Shown piece after piece: positions 46,466 through 59,702 of a DNA stretch of 64,000 nucleotides. Position 1 is the stretch's first letter. Every line of letters begins with the position of its first letter. Position numbers and translations under genes: made by a program. The stretch comes from Aquila chrysaetos chrysaetos (lineage: Eukaryota; Chordata; Aves; Accipitriformes; Accipitridae): assembly GCF_900496995.4 (NCBI RefSeq), contig NC_044005.1:32427363-32491362 (forward strand), in the 5' to 3' direction. The notes beneath the pieces are model-generated. The model searched no databases and was not told the origin of the DNA. It saw only the letters and a list, made by a program, of their open reading frames with translations.

Positions 46466-46640
46466 CAGTTCTTTCCCTCTCCCTCCCCCTCTCCCTCTCC
46501 CTTTCCCTTTCCTTTTCCCTTTTCCTTTTCCTTTCCATTTCCCTTTCCCTTTCCCTTTCCTTTTGTTTTCCCCCTTTTTCTTTTTTCTTTTTTATCTTCT
46601 TTTTTTTTTTCTTTTTTCCTTTTCCCCTTTTTCTTTCAAA
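46466..46640. repeat. Long polypyrimidine (CCCTCT/CCCTTT) tract
   Basis: About 170 bases of almost pure C/T, grading from CCCTCT units to CCCTTT, CCTTTT and T-rich units. A candidate for triplex (H-DNA) structure. Confidence 0.9.
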
Positions 46641-49600
46641 CCAGCCAACCAAACAACTAGCCAAATAATTTTTATTTTTTTTTTTAGTTCTCCTCTGAGA
46701 TAAATTTACTGCCCAGGATAGTACCAGTCAGGAGCCCAGCAGTCCAATGCTCTCAAATTACTCACAGACCTATCTCTGCAATATCAATGCAACTTGATCT
46801 CACTGCACCAGTAACACAGCATCCGGTTTTACAAGCCTGACAGTAGTGGCATGAGAAGGAGTGAAAATTGACAGCAAGTTGACAGAATACTACTGGGACT
46901 ATTCTGGGGTCCATCACACAGTCATCTTATCCCTATGCCACTAAAAAACTAACAAATTTGTCACCAGAATAGTTGTTACAGGGAACTGACTTAACAGTAG
47001 TGGGTTATTTAGATGTTTGCTGTGAATGAGGTTTTCCTCTTCAGCCCCTGGAATTATCCTTATGTATAGATGGAGGAGACATAAAAGAAGATGGGTGAAA
47101 ACAAAATCATATGGGAAGTAGAAAATATTTGTTTTGTCCCTGTGCATGCATTGTGCTGAGTGCAGCAGTGTGCTGAGATGGACTCCTCAGATGCTATCAC
47201 ACTAACTGCAATATCATGTAGCTGTGTGTCTCCTTCAAGCTTCTCTGCAAAATTCTACAGTGTGATCACTTAGCTGGCTGTGTTCAATCTATACAATCTA
47301 AAAAGAAGATGCATTTTCTTTTAGATACTGAGCTTATTTTCTGTTCCTCTTGGTGTTCAAAATTCATTGTAATAAGAAGTCATTTTATTGTCATGGTTCC
47401 TTGGTTGTGTTTTGATTTCTGTTGTCTTAATAGAAATAATAAACCAAATTGTTCTGAGAACAGCAGAGCTAATGCAGTGGTCTTTTGAGGATTTGTATTT
47501 GATATTCTTACATCCCTTCCTTTGCCCTATCGCAGCAGCTTTGTCCATTTATGCTGAGCTTTATGCCCAACTCCATTAGATTTCCCTTTCCAGTCCCCTC
47601 AGCTGTTTTTCATGCCTGCAGATATCAGCTGTGCAGAAGACATTATATGCTCTCAGTAGTTCAGAGCTACTTTTGCACTGACATGCTGGCAGAATACCTG
47701 CTGACTGGGTAGCAAGAGGTCAATCAAAAAAGAAAACTGCTGAGCTGTGACTGATGCTTTATTCCTAGTGGGACATCAATCTGGCTCTGTGTCCTCTATC
47801 CAGCCACCAAATTCAATGAAACTTGTGAGATTTCTCTTTAAGGCTTTGACCCCATCCTTGTCGTTGGCTGAAATTGGCCAACAGTTTTGCAAGTTATGAG
47901 GAGTAGGGGGACTGACAGACAATGAATCAGGGGGATCAATAATGCAATAAGTAGAAGGGCTAATTTAAAAAAAAAAAATCCAAACCAAATTGTCTCTCAG
48001 AAAGAAAATAGATTTTAATGGAAAATTAATGGAACTTGTATTCCTAATTCATATAAATACTTTGAAAATTCCACTAAGAAAGATTTTTGATAGAGTTGGA
48101 GTGAGAGAAAAACACATCTTTTAAAGGCATGATAACAAAATATGCTAGTTATGAGTCCGTCTTGACTGAGAAAAGAACATTTGAATCATGGCACTGACAC
48201 TGAAATGCTTGCTTTATTTTAAATTTGTGTCTGGCTCAGAACCTTGCATGCTTGCTGCGTGATTTTGACTATCTGTTAGCGCATTCAAGCTGTATCATAA
48301 ATAGCAGTATTGAAAACATATGCCACAGGGGAAAGAAATCTGTAATAATACCAGCTGCCATTATATGATAATGAATTTCAGTCACTACTAACCTGGATAA
48401 GTGTTTTTCATAGGGAAACAAGTGGCAAATTTACCAAAGAAAAATTTGTATAAAATTTTCAAGTTTTTAAGCCAGCTCTAGAAGAGATAATCTACTTTGG
48501 TCAATGGGAAAAATCATCTGGGACTAATTTTGAACCTGAATATGTCTAGTTTGATTAAACAGTGAGTAAGAGCAACATGGTAACAGTTTTCACATACGTA
48601 GAAGGGAAATCCTTTTAAGGCAGCAGTTTTAGGGTACATATTCATAAGAAAGAAGAAATAAATGACAGGAAAATTTAAACTAAGTGTTTAAAACACTTCT
48701 AAAGGCTAGAAACTATTAGACAGCAAAGTAACTTGAAAAACATCAGTAAAGGTTTTATTATCCGGGAAATATGAAAAAGTTCAGCTGCATTATCAAATTA
48801 CCGAGAAGTAATCTAGCTTTGGAGTGAGAAAGCTTAGAAGGTCTCATTATTCATTAACAGTTCTAATTTCTATGATTTTATGGCTGAATCTCATGATGAG
48901 GTTGCTTTCCTCTTCTGGAGCTAGCTAGCAGATAAAATAACTATGTATATTATAGCAAATAAGCAGTCAGGTTAGTATTTGCATTTCATGGCCACTAAGT
49001 ATTTTGCTATTAGGACAACAGTCTTTATATTTCTTTCAAATTCTCTATTTAAAGTAGGTTGTATTCCAGCTGGTGACTATTATGTCATGAAGTGGTGTGA
49101 TTATCTCCAAGGGAAATCTGCAAGAACGCAACTACTTCAGGAATCTTTTGTCAAGGACAAAGTCCATACACCCCCACCCCCACCTACACACCCACCCACC
49201 TTGTATATGTATAGATATCTCCTTTAATGTAGAATTATAATTATATATTTTTTTTTAGCATAACTGAAAGTAAATAATTTCTCTTTGGGAGGATATAGGG
49301 TCAGTTGCAGGATGTAGGAACAAAAATAAAGCTGCAGGTTTCTAAACGTGCAATATATTAAATAAATCCACATGACTAAATTCGCTTGATTCAGAGATGT
49401 TTTCAAGATACATGAAGTGGAGTGTCAGTTCATAACAGGAAGAACAAGACTTTTGAATCAGATGTAGTTTAACTCAGTAAGAGTAAGTGAGTAAGCTTGT
49501 AAAGTCTTACTGAGCTTTTCAAAGCAAAAATAATGTATTTGCACTGTCAGAGATTTCGCTGGAAAATAGGCTTATGTAAACAGGTAGGATGCAAATGTAA

Positions 49601-52600
49601 CTTTCAGCTGGGATTACAAGCTGTAGGTCGCTTGGCATTGTGTCACATAACTAGTTACAGAAAAGCTCCTGGCTTCACCAATGTAATTTGGATTTCTATC
49701 ACTGTCTTAGAGGGGACAAAGTCTCATGGGTGGTTTTTAGAAATTTTCTGAAATCCACAGAGAAGATTTTTTTCATTGTGTTTTGGCTTCTGGTATTTAA
49801 GACAAGAAAGAGAGCTGGTAGGCCTGATCAAGCACAGACCTTGTTCTGTGTTGCACAGGTGACCCTAAAAGGCCAGCACAGGATCAAAAACTTCCTCAGA
49901 TAGGGCCTCTTGGTCCTGCAGGTCCCAGCTGAGCTGCTCTACAGAGAGGGCAAAATCTTCTTTCAGGTGCACTAGGCTGCTGCATTAAGAGCTTCGGGAG
50001 GTACAGGCTCATCCAGGGCTTCCTGCGTAGCACCTAGTCCAAGTGGAAAGACCTTTTCCTGAGACAAAGCTCAAGCTGTTTTTGCACAGCCCCATGCCAA
50101 GCAGTCACAGCACAGACTTCATGCTGTTAGTATAAATAGTGCACAACAACGTTCAGCTAACGTATAGTTCTTTCAGAAATGTATTTACTTGGCATCATTT
50201 ACAGCACCCCCGAGGCACCATTAACCTCTGTTGAAACACAGGATTGCATAGATCTGTTCTGCCAAACTGATCTATGGCAAACCAGAGATTCCCAGGCCTC
50301 TGTATTCAATTCAGAGAGCTGTTCCTTATTGAATGGTTTGTTTTTCCAGCACAAATAAGGGTCAATCAGCATTTTCAAGTAACACACAAATGTACCAGTT
50401 TTATTAGAATTTGTCTCTGTAACATTTTTACAATGGCCCATGAAAATCAACCCAAGATAATAGCACGAATAATTGACCAAAGAATAGCAGTTTCTTTAAT
50501 CAAGGGAACATAATGATTAAATCAAAAGCTTTAGATCTGTGGATATCATCAATGGCCTTTTGTCTATTAATAACAATATGTCATCAGTGAATTTTAAAAA
50601 CGCAGTTGCTAGAGGCTGAAATGTCTACCTCTAGATGGAGAAAGGTCAGAAGAGTATTATTTGTAATTAAATCCATTAACTGTACTGTGGACAGTTTTTC
50701 AAGTGATTTAGATTAAAATATATTACTGAAGTACAGCAATACTTACAAAGAAAGATGCTCAAATCCTACAATTTCTTAACATTCAGGTATGCTTTCCTTG
50801 GACTCTTTGTTGTTCTAAAATAGGATTCAAGCTGTAATATTTTAATTAAAAAATAAAGACTGAAAGAAACCAGAACAACAAAATGTTGCTAATTAAAGTC
50901 TTGGTTTCACTTTAGAAACATTAGCAGAAATATCCCACAGCGCTGAAGCTTGACACCATCGCTTGCTGTTCCTATGCTGTAGCCATAGGGACAGAGAGCA
51001 TTCTTCTACACCTGTTATGCACAACAGATCTCTTTAGCACAAGAAGACATGCAAGCTTGAAGGGCACGTACTAGCCTAGGAAAGGTAGCCAGCGTATGAA
51101 AGCAAAAGCAAGCGTACGCCGAGTGTTAGCATGGTCTGTGATAGCGTGGAGCTTTCAGAACCCAAGGTGTATCTGCACCAAACAGCATTGCACAGCACAG
51201 ATACACTTTGTGTATATTAGGGCATTAAAAGGTGTAGTAAAAGACTATCTGTACATACAAAGGACATGGGAAAATATGATTCTTCTGTTTCCTGAGCCTG
51301 GAGGGAAGGGAGATTACAATTTTCCATGGCAATATTTAGTGGTGTTAGGTCATAGATTCTCCCTTTTCTTTCCACTCTTCCTTCAGTCACTGAGCTACAG
51401 TTTCCAAGCGAAAAGTCTTTTATAGACAATGATGTCTTATGGGTTTATCTGCCCTGTGTACTGGCCAGGCAAGAATCCTATGAAAAAGAGATGTGGTTTT
51501 CTAACTAATGATAGTATCAAAACTTAGCCACAAGGAGACCTAATGAAAGCTGCACAAGCATCTCAGTTCTTACACTTTGCTACATTCAGTAGTACTGAAT
51601 GCAACTACTAATGTTTTGTTCCTCAGATTGTCTCATTCAGATAGATACTTTGCATTGATTTATTAACACAGTATACATTTCACAACCACTCTGTAGAAAA
51701 CCGGGCATAAAGCTTTTTGGTATCATGTAGATATAAAACTTGGGTTTGATAGGCAGTACGCATTCATCAACTGGAAAAGTGGCACCAGAGACACCGTGAC
51801 TGTCTACCTGGGGAAGGTCTGTAGGGACAGTATGAGCATCTGAACACAACAGTCTTCCACGTGTTAGCTGTGTGACCACTGAGACCGGAATACAAAGATG
51901 GTCCAGCCACTGTGGCCTGAACACAGCCACTCTCTTGGATAGAAATAGTGTGGCTACCCATGTAGATCCTATACAGTGGGGTGGAGCATGAGAGGTGGAA
52001 GGAAGCACGGCTGCCTGCACAAGTGTCCTAGAAGTATGTTAAATTGAGTATCATCTGTCATCCAGTGCTTTTGAGCTCTTAGCCACAAATAGGCAGAGGT
52101 GAGCAATTTTATGCTATAAAAGAACAAATAAACATACAAATAAAGTATTTATAAAATATTTTAAAGCATCTACTGTATTAATTACTTGTAAGTGTGAAAT
52201 CTTTGCGCTTGCATTGTTTATTACAAGTCCCTTAAACTCAGCTGCAGGGTTTTTTTTAAATTTATTTTATCCCTCAATTATTTTAGCCCTTTCCTACTAG
52301 AATCTGTAATTTTCATTTTGTAAGTGCTCATATACTATCAAACTTTTTTCCTGTCCTGAACACTTTTGGTGTATCTATTTCTCTACCTTTTATAGAACCA
52401 TTTCCTCTAATATCAACAGCTTTTCTATACTTCTTTCTGACTGCAGCTCATTTGTTGAAATTTCCAGTATATCTTCTAGAATATACTGATAATTTTAACT
52501 TTTTTTTTTTTTTTTTTTTAATGTGAAGGGATCCTAGCTTATCACAAATTGCCATAAATTCAAAAGTACAATGTGCTGTAGGCAAGTTGAAAGTATCCAA

Positions 52601-53637
52601 TATGTACTCTTTCATTTTTCTGATCATCTCTATTTAGTTCTGTTAGTACTTTCTCAGAACAGAAAGTAGTCCGTTTAGAAATGATTGGATCATCTGTTTT
52701 ACCCTCAACCAAGTGACATTCATTCACCCATTAATAGTCCCCTTTTTCCTATCCAGATGTCACCAAGAAATAATTTTTTTCTACTTAAAAAAACCCCCAC
52801 AAAAACCACAGGATAATGGGAAATCAACAACTGCAATTAAATATTTCATAATGTAAAATGTTACAAATTTTTAATAACATCAGAACTTAAAAAAAAGGGA
52901 GGGAAGGAAGAACACTGAAAAAATTGGCAGGCAAGTAAATGACTACAGTCATTTCCTTGGGGAAAACATGTGCTTTCTCAGGTTATAGCTCTACACCAGA
53001 GAGTCTAATATAGACCAATAATTTCTACATAGTTACAACTGCAATCACTTTTCTATTTTGAGGCATATTTTTACTTTCTTCATTCATTTAAGAGATTTTT
53101 ATTTCTTCAGAATGGTAAAGTTAGCTCTCTAGACAAAGTAGACCCACTTCATCCTAGCTCTTTGTAAGGAAATGGAACAAACCTTTTTTTCATTTGAAAA
53201 AAATTAAAAACAACTTCCCTAAAAATTGGAAGGGGGTAGTGTGTCTTGCTGTTCTTTAGTTGAAAGAAGAGCTACAGTTGAAGTTTGCTGAGGTGTGCTT
53301 TGGAGAGGGATCAGTTTCCCTTCAGTTCTCACCAATGCTTCTCTAAAAGGAAACCAGCTCCCTGTCCAATACTGTTTTTCCTGTTCTGTTCCAGGTTGTG
53401 GTCTAGGTGATGCTTTTCATAGTATCATTAATGGTAATATAATTTAGTTTTTTAGCATATCAAAATGACATAGTTCATTATTGAACCAGGCTGAACTTCA
53501 TAACACCAACTCTTACTAAAAGCAGGGTCATTGGCCTTGGGCCCTGGGCTTGTTTTTAGAATAGAAGGAGTAGTCCAGCCTAGTCTGATACTCTTGCCTT
53601 CTTGCACTTTCTGCAAGGGTAATTATTGTGTGCATTG

Positions 53638-53640
<3 letters not shown>

Positions 53641-53669
<29 letters not shown>
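53641..53669. repeat. Poly(T) tract T29
   Basis: Twenty-nine consecutive T, about 0.4 kb from the solo LTR and not part of it. Confidence 0.9.
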
Positions 53670-53672
<3 letters not shown>

Positions 53673-54053
53673 GATCTTATGCACGCTCATAAGATCACTG
53701 TACAATGATGCTGGGGAACTAAACTGCAAGAAGATGGATGTTGTAATTGGATCTGAAGGTGATGAACATGGGATCATTCCTGAGAATCACAGTCATTGTC
53801 TAGAGGTGGGTGTTGAAAAAGCTCCATCTCCTGTATGCAGGGCTCTAAAAAATAATAATAAATAAATACATAATCATGGTGTCAGACAGGGACATTTCAC
53901 CAGAATGATTGTTATCTTTTAGGCACACTGAGCAGTTCGAGTATACCTTGAAGACATGAAATCTACCACAGGAAGTAGGCTTCAGTTTGTTAAGCATGAA
54001 GATATCTGTCTTTGACCAGCTAGATTTTTTATATAAGGAATGGGAAGGAAGTG

Positions 54054-55143
54054 TGTGGTGGGTTGACCCTGGCTGGATGCCAGGTGCCCACCAAAGCCAT
54101 TCTATCACTCCCCCGCCCCTCAGCTGGACAGGGGAGAGAAAATATTACAAAGGGCTCACGGACTGAGATAAAGACAGGGAGAGATCACTCAACCAATTAC
54201 TGTCACAGGCAAAACAGACCCAACTTGGGGAAAATTAACTCAATTTATTGCCAATCAACCAGAGTAGGGTAATGAGAAATAAAACCAAATCTCAAAACAC
54301 CTTCCCTCCACCCCTCCCTTCTTCCCTGGCACAGCTTCACTCCCAGATTCTCTATTTACCTGCCCCAAAGGCACAGGGGGATGGGGAATGGGGGTTGCGG
54401 TCAGTTCATCACACGTTGTCTCTGCCAATTCATTCTCTTCAGGGGCAGGACTCATCACACTCTTCCCCTGCTCCAGCTTGGGGTCCCTCCCACGGGAGAC
54501 AGTCCTCCACGAACTGCTCCAGCATGGGTCCCTTCCACGGCGTGCAGTCCTTCAGGAGCACACTGCTCCAGCCTGGGTCCCCCACGGGGTCACAAGTCCT
54601 GCCAGAAAACCTCCTCTGTGGGCTCCTCTCTCCATGGGCCCACAGGTCCTGCCAGGACCCTGCTCCAGCGTGGGCTTCCCATGGGGTCACAGCCTCCTTC
54701 GGGCACTCACCTGCTCTGGTGTGGGGTCCTCCCTGGGCTGCAGGTGGAGATCTGCTCCACCGTGGACCTCCATGGGCTGCAGGGGGACAGCCTGCCTCAC
54801 CATGGTCTTCACCACAGGCTGCAGGGGAATCTCTGCTCCGGCGCCTGGAGCACCTCCTCCCCCTCCTTCTTCACTGACCTGGGGGTCTGCAGGGTTGTTT
54901 CTCTTACATGTTCTCATTGTGCTCTCCGGCTGCCGTTTCTGTGTGCCTTGTAACTTTTTTTCCTTCTTAAATATGTTATCCCAGATGTGCTACCACTATC
55001 GCTGATTGGCTCAGCAGGTCCATCTTAGAGCCAGCTGGTATTGGCTCTGTCTGACATGGGGGAAGCTTCCAGCAGCTTCTCACTGAAGCCACCCCTGTAG
55101 CCCCCCCCCCACTACCAAAACCTTGCCACACAAACCCAATACA
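54054..55143 (-). mobile_element. Solo LTR of an avian endogenous retrovirus (ERVL-like)
   Basis: A 1,090-bp element with termini TGT...ACA in the minus-strand sense, bounded by imperfect 5-base direct repeats (aagtg on the left, aagag on the right), a length typical of ERVL-class insertions. In minus sense it has a TATA-like TATTTAAG (54966-54973) and an AATAAA signal (54244-54249). Its centre (about 54470-54800) carries repeated CTCCAGC-GTGGG-type units. I recognise the sequence by recall as a family common in bird genomes, but the exact family name is unverified. There is no internal retroviral sequence, primer-binding site or second LTR, so it is a solo LTR with no retroviral genes. Frames of about 200 codons inside are repeat-derived, not genes. 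Confidence 0.85.
54473..54800. repeat. Degenerate internal tandem repeats within the LTR
   Basis: Recurring units beginning CTCCAGCNTGGGT and including CACGGGG/CAGTCC variants, spaced about 45-60 bases apart. Confidence 0.7.
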
Positions 55144-56424
55144 AAGAGGTAGCCATCTCAGAAGGGAATACCACAATTCATAATACACAAAACCATTTAA
55201 GACCATGAACACTCCCATGCAGCGCTATATACAGTGTTGAAAAATCAGAGCAGTCACTGTTGTGAACGTACCATGCTGTTCATACGGACTTTGAGGACAC
55301 ACCTGTCTGTGCTTGTAGGGGTAAGTCACATGGCATGTGTACAATGGATCCAACGCATCCACTTATAGGTCCATTGAAAGTGAAGCTCAATCTGTCATCA
55401 AGAAAAGTGCCCAGCTACCTGTAAAAAATGAAAATAAAGAAACACATTCCACATGCTTTTTACAAGAGGTTAAGGAGCTCAACGTAGGACTGTACTATGC
55501 AGGATGTCGAGCAACTCTAGTGCTGGCTGATAGGCTCCTGGAGACCAGACACTGGGCCGTTGTCTGAGGATGGTATTTTTCCAAATTATTTAACAGAACA
55601 TTTGCCTTCTATGAGGCTTTCTGATGAAAGTGACTATGTTCTCCTAGAGAATATATATATTCATGAATAGATTAGAAGTTAAACCTTTATCTTGTTGAAC
55701 ACTTCTAAGCTATTACCACTGACTTTGTTTTTGCTAAACAAGGTTTTATTATTTTACAGAGGCAAATATGAACAATTTACATTCTTACAATTTACTGAAG
55801 ACAGTATATTTGACATGGGAAACAACAATTGTGCTATTAGCATGTAATATAACACAAGGGAAAAAAATCCTGGAGAAATAATAGAGCATTAGCAAAGATG
55901 GTAGCTGGAACCTGGAGGCATGGGGTAACTGGAAAAGAAGACCTAATTCTGTATACTGTGGCTTCATTATGTTTGAAACTTGCTACAAAGAATGTAGAAG
56001 AACCAGTTAACAGCATATATACTGGTATCAAGGTTTATCTGTTTTAAACTTTCTCTCAGTAAGCAAAATTTGTTTTGGAAGTAGCTAGTAAAATACAGAA
56101 TGCCAAAACAACATTCTGAGTATTCAATGGCATCACAAGGAGTCATAAAATTGTTGAGAATTGATTACTGTTTCTTCCCCTTTTCTCTTTTCTCTCCTGG
56201 ACTTGAACTTTTCATCATTATCCTGTTCACGGCTTAATTTTATTTTTTGGAAATATGAAATACAAATGATCCTTATGTTATAATCTTTTTATACATATAT
56301 ATATTTCCTGAAGGCAAGAATGGACACCTTCTTCTTTTTAGACTTTTGTAGTAGTGTTTGTGTATGAGACAAGTAGACTGAGATGTAAAAAAGTTACCCT
56401 GTTGATGTTAAAATGTCAGTGTGA

Positions 56425-56454
56425 CAACTAGTCTCAACTAGTCTCAACTAGTCT
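56425..56454. repeat. Perfect (CAACTAGTCT)3 tandem repeat
   Basis: Three exact copies of a 10-base unit containing the palindrome ACTAGT. Confidence 0.95.
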
Positions 56455-59400
56455 CTTCCAAAGTTACAAATCATGACATAGAATTACATTTTCTTAAAAT
56501 AGTGAAGTACATTATATGTACGTGATATATCTATCTATATAAATAAAATACTTGGATTCGCTATTAATTTTTTTGTTGTTGTTTTACTTATATCTCATAG
56601 GATATTCTTTTAAAATGTTTTAAGACATTTTTTTCATCAGATGAAGTTTGGAAACTGTTTTTACAACGAAAAATTCAAAAGAAGAAAAAGATGTGGAATT
56701 TAAGAATAATGCCATATTATCTGACACTCACAGAAAAATTGTACATAGGAATGTCAATTAGATTGCTATTTTTTCCCATTTTCCCACATTGTGAGCACCA
56801 AACAATTTCCTGCCCTAGGCTTTTTAGATCCAGTCATTCTTACCCTTTTTGCAGTCTGGAACTAGCTTCAGATTTTTGCCTTAGCTGCATTACCTGCTTA
56901 AATCTACATTTCTATTGGATTAGACTCCCTTGAAATGCTTTTCTACTTCTATGATACTCCAGTGGGAAATATTCCGAGATTCCATTAGTTTATATATTTT
57001 ATGCTTCAGCACTTTGCTTCTAGTATTCTGTTCCAGGGTTTGCAGACCTTAACTGTAGTTACCTGTGGTTCCCTCACAGTTTGACTTTCATTGGTTTGTG
57101 ATATAATTCTGCTTACTCTGTGGAGTATTTTACATAGCATATAGGCTCACTAATACTGGGAACAGAAAATATTTCTCAAAACAAGGGTGGCAAGAATGAG
57201 TCCACATATACCTAGCCAGTTAAACACTGGTAATAAGAAGACGACTGTGTAATAAGGATTGTACTTAGTGCTTTTACTCTGAAACTGTAATCCCCCAAAT
57301 GTTTACTAAAACTACTTAGTGCCATAGTTGTTTGGGTTTGTTTGCAATCCTACCAGAAGGCTGCCTTCCTTACTAAACCGGTGATGTTCCCAGTAGCTGC
57401 TGGGTGTCACACTGCTCGTTGCCTGCATAGGGCTGCCTGCCTCATCTGGGCATCTTGCTACAGGAGGGAAACTGGACATCGCACCTCAAAGTCTCTAGCA
57501 GAGGCAGAATGAAGGGACATGGCTGTGACTACCTGACACGACAGACGCCTCAATAGTAATATTCTCCTGGTGGTATTTTTTTCCATCTTAACCTAAGTCA
57601 GTCATGCATAGGAATCAGTTCCGTACACACGACACCCCCAAATCAGGAAGTGTAAAATATTCAGAGGTGGCTGAAACTTTGTATTTTACATAAATATCAA
57701 TCTGCCTGTGACCTTAGAGTACACTGGTTACAGTTTGGCTGGGTGGCAGGATCTGTATTCAGGAGAAACAGAGCAATTCTGTGGAGGAATTGGAAGCAGT
57801 TTTGAAAGTCTTATTCGCTGTAGATGAGATTGTTAAATTCGTTATACAGGAATGAGTAATTTTTAGATAAGTGTATTAGGTCTCCCAAGAGATTTGCATG
57901 TATAATCAAATGAAAAGACCTCTGAAATATTGAAACTCCAGATGAGAAAAGTGAAATTCTATTAAGAAAGAAAGAACCTCTGCATTTATAGCACATTCAG
58001 AGAACATATGAGAGTATAAATTTAATGCAATGCAGCAATGCTCATCTTACTTTAAAGGTAATTATATAGAAAAAGGGGCATTTAAAATGTATAAGTAGAG
58101 GCTTTTTTGCACTCATACAGCATATAATTAACAAAGTTCTTTAAACCTATTCATAAAAGAAAGTAATAAACCACTTGTAAATAATGGCAGTCTCGTATTC
58201 TTTACAGTTAAATGTCAATAATCTGAATGTCTTTTTTATACTCAGTTATAAAACTACACTTTTGACATATTAAGTAGAAGCAGGTATTACTAGTATGGCA
58301 TTTCAATTTTCTAGAGATTTAGACATATTCATATAAAAAGGATGCAAAAGGAAGAACTGTAGCTATAGAAAACTGGAATGCTTGTAAATTAAATCAATAC
58401 TCTGCCTGCAAAACACAAAGCGATAGCAGAAAAGTGAAGTTGCAGAACATTTCACAGCAAAATTAAAAGGTGTAGGTGTTGAGACCTTAAAATACTAAAC
58501 TGTAGGTGCAGAACAAGAGAATAAGAGAACTACAAAGGAAAGTACCAAAGCTTGTAGTATTGTACAGATCAATTAATAATGATTTGTTTTGCAGCAATTA
58601 CTGAATCCTCACAAGATTCATCTGAAAAACAAATCCAGCTTTCTTCAATGCTCATGTGTTACACATTCTTGTAGGAGCGAACACTTCTCAGAAATAAGGA
58701 GGAAAGGAGAAATAGGGAGAGATTAAAGAAACTATAAAGTAATAAAGGAAAAGAGAATAGAACATAAGTTATTTTGGACTTCTTTTTGGTTTGATTTGAC
58801 TATTTTTTTCTTTTTCACCTCAGTCTTTGAGAGTCTTTATTGCACAGCAGACCACTGTTCTGGCATATGCCGTTTTGAATAGCCACAGTGCAGGATGCTT
58901 CCTATATATTCCTCTCTGTTTGACCTTGCCCTTGATCTTGTGGGTACCCAAGTAGGGGTGTACAGCTGGCTATAAGAAAAGAATTACTAGATGCCAGGTC
59001 CTACCACAGCAACAGAGAGCCTGGGCTAGATTGAAGCTTACAGGTCTGGAATTAACTCAGATGAAATTAGTTAGGGTTAGATTTTTTTTTTCCTCTGATC
59101 TGACTGCATATGTCTAAATTTCAATGTTTAGGAACATCTAAGATTTCTTCCATGTTTACTACTGCCCATTGAAAGACATGGCACTTTGCCAGTTTATAGC
59201 AAGAAGTGAGAAAAAAAATCAATACCTCCCTGAAATTAAGCCATAGTTGCCTTTGCTACAATTCAGAGACTGCACCTTAAGAGCCACAGTTTATGTTGCA
59301 CCTAACCTTGGATTTTTCAGACTGGTTAGTTTTCCATAAAATAGGCTGAATATGCAAATTGTTATTAGAATCATTCAAAATCCTTTAAAAAATATATTTT

Positions 59401-59619
59401 GATTGTTTATTAGAAATAGAAATGTGTTGCCTGCATGAATTAAATGTTTAATGTCAAAGAATATATTATCATAGATAAAGTTTTCCAAAGCACTTGTTTC
59501 CCTGTTAGAACCACCAAAACTTCTTCCTCATATTTTTAGCTAAAAGGTAATTATGTCTGAACAGTCTTCTATATTCTATTTAAGATTTTGTATAGATAGA
59601 AATACGGTATTGTATAGCT

Positions 59620-59702
59620 AGATACATTTATATCTACATATAAATATATATATGTATGTATCTATCTTTATACACATATATACATACACACACACGCATG
59701 CG
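59620..59702. repeat. TA/TATC/CA-rich simple repeat
   Basis: Alternating TA, TATG, ATCT and ACAC units. Confidence 0.85.

Larger units (their letters stand above)
40531..54053. other. CpG-poor gene desert (FOXG1 5' side)
   Basis: No gene supported. Largely unique AT-rich DNA. It holds possible old repeat fragments at 43690-44165, A19 at 46284-46302, a polypyrimidine tract at 46466-46640, T20 at 52500-52519 and T29 at 53641-53669. 41450-42450 is somewhat GC-richer but without recognisable features. Confidence 0.6.

Noticed and set aside
54248-55005. Frames of about 190-209 codons within 54.2-55.0 kb
   Set aside because: They are translations of the tandem units inside the solo LTR in several frames, not genes.
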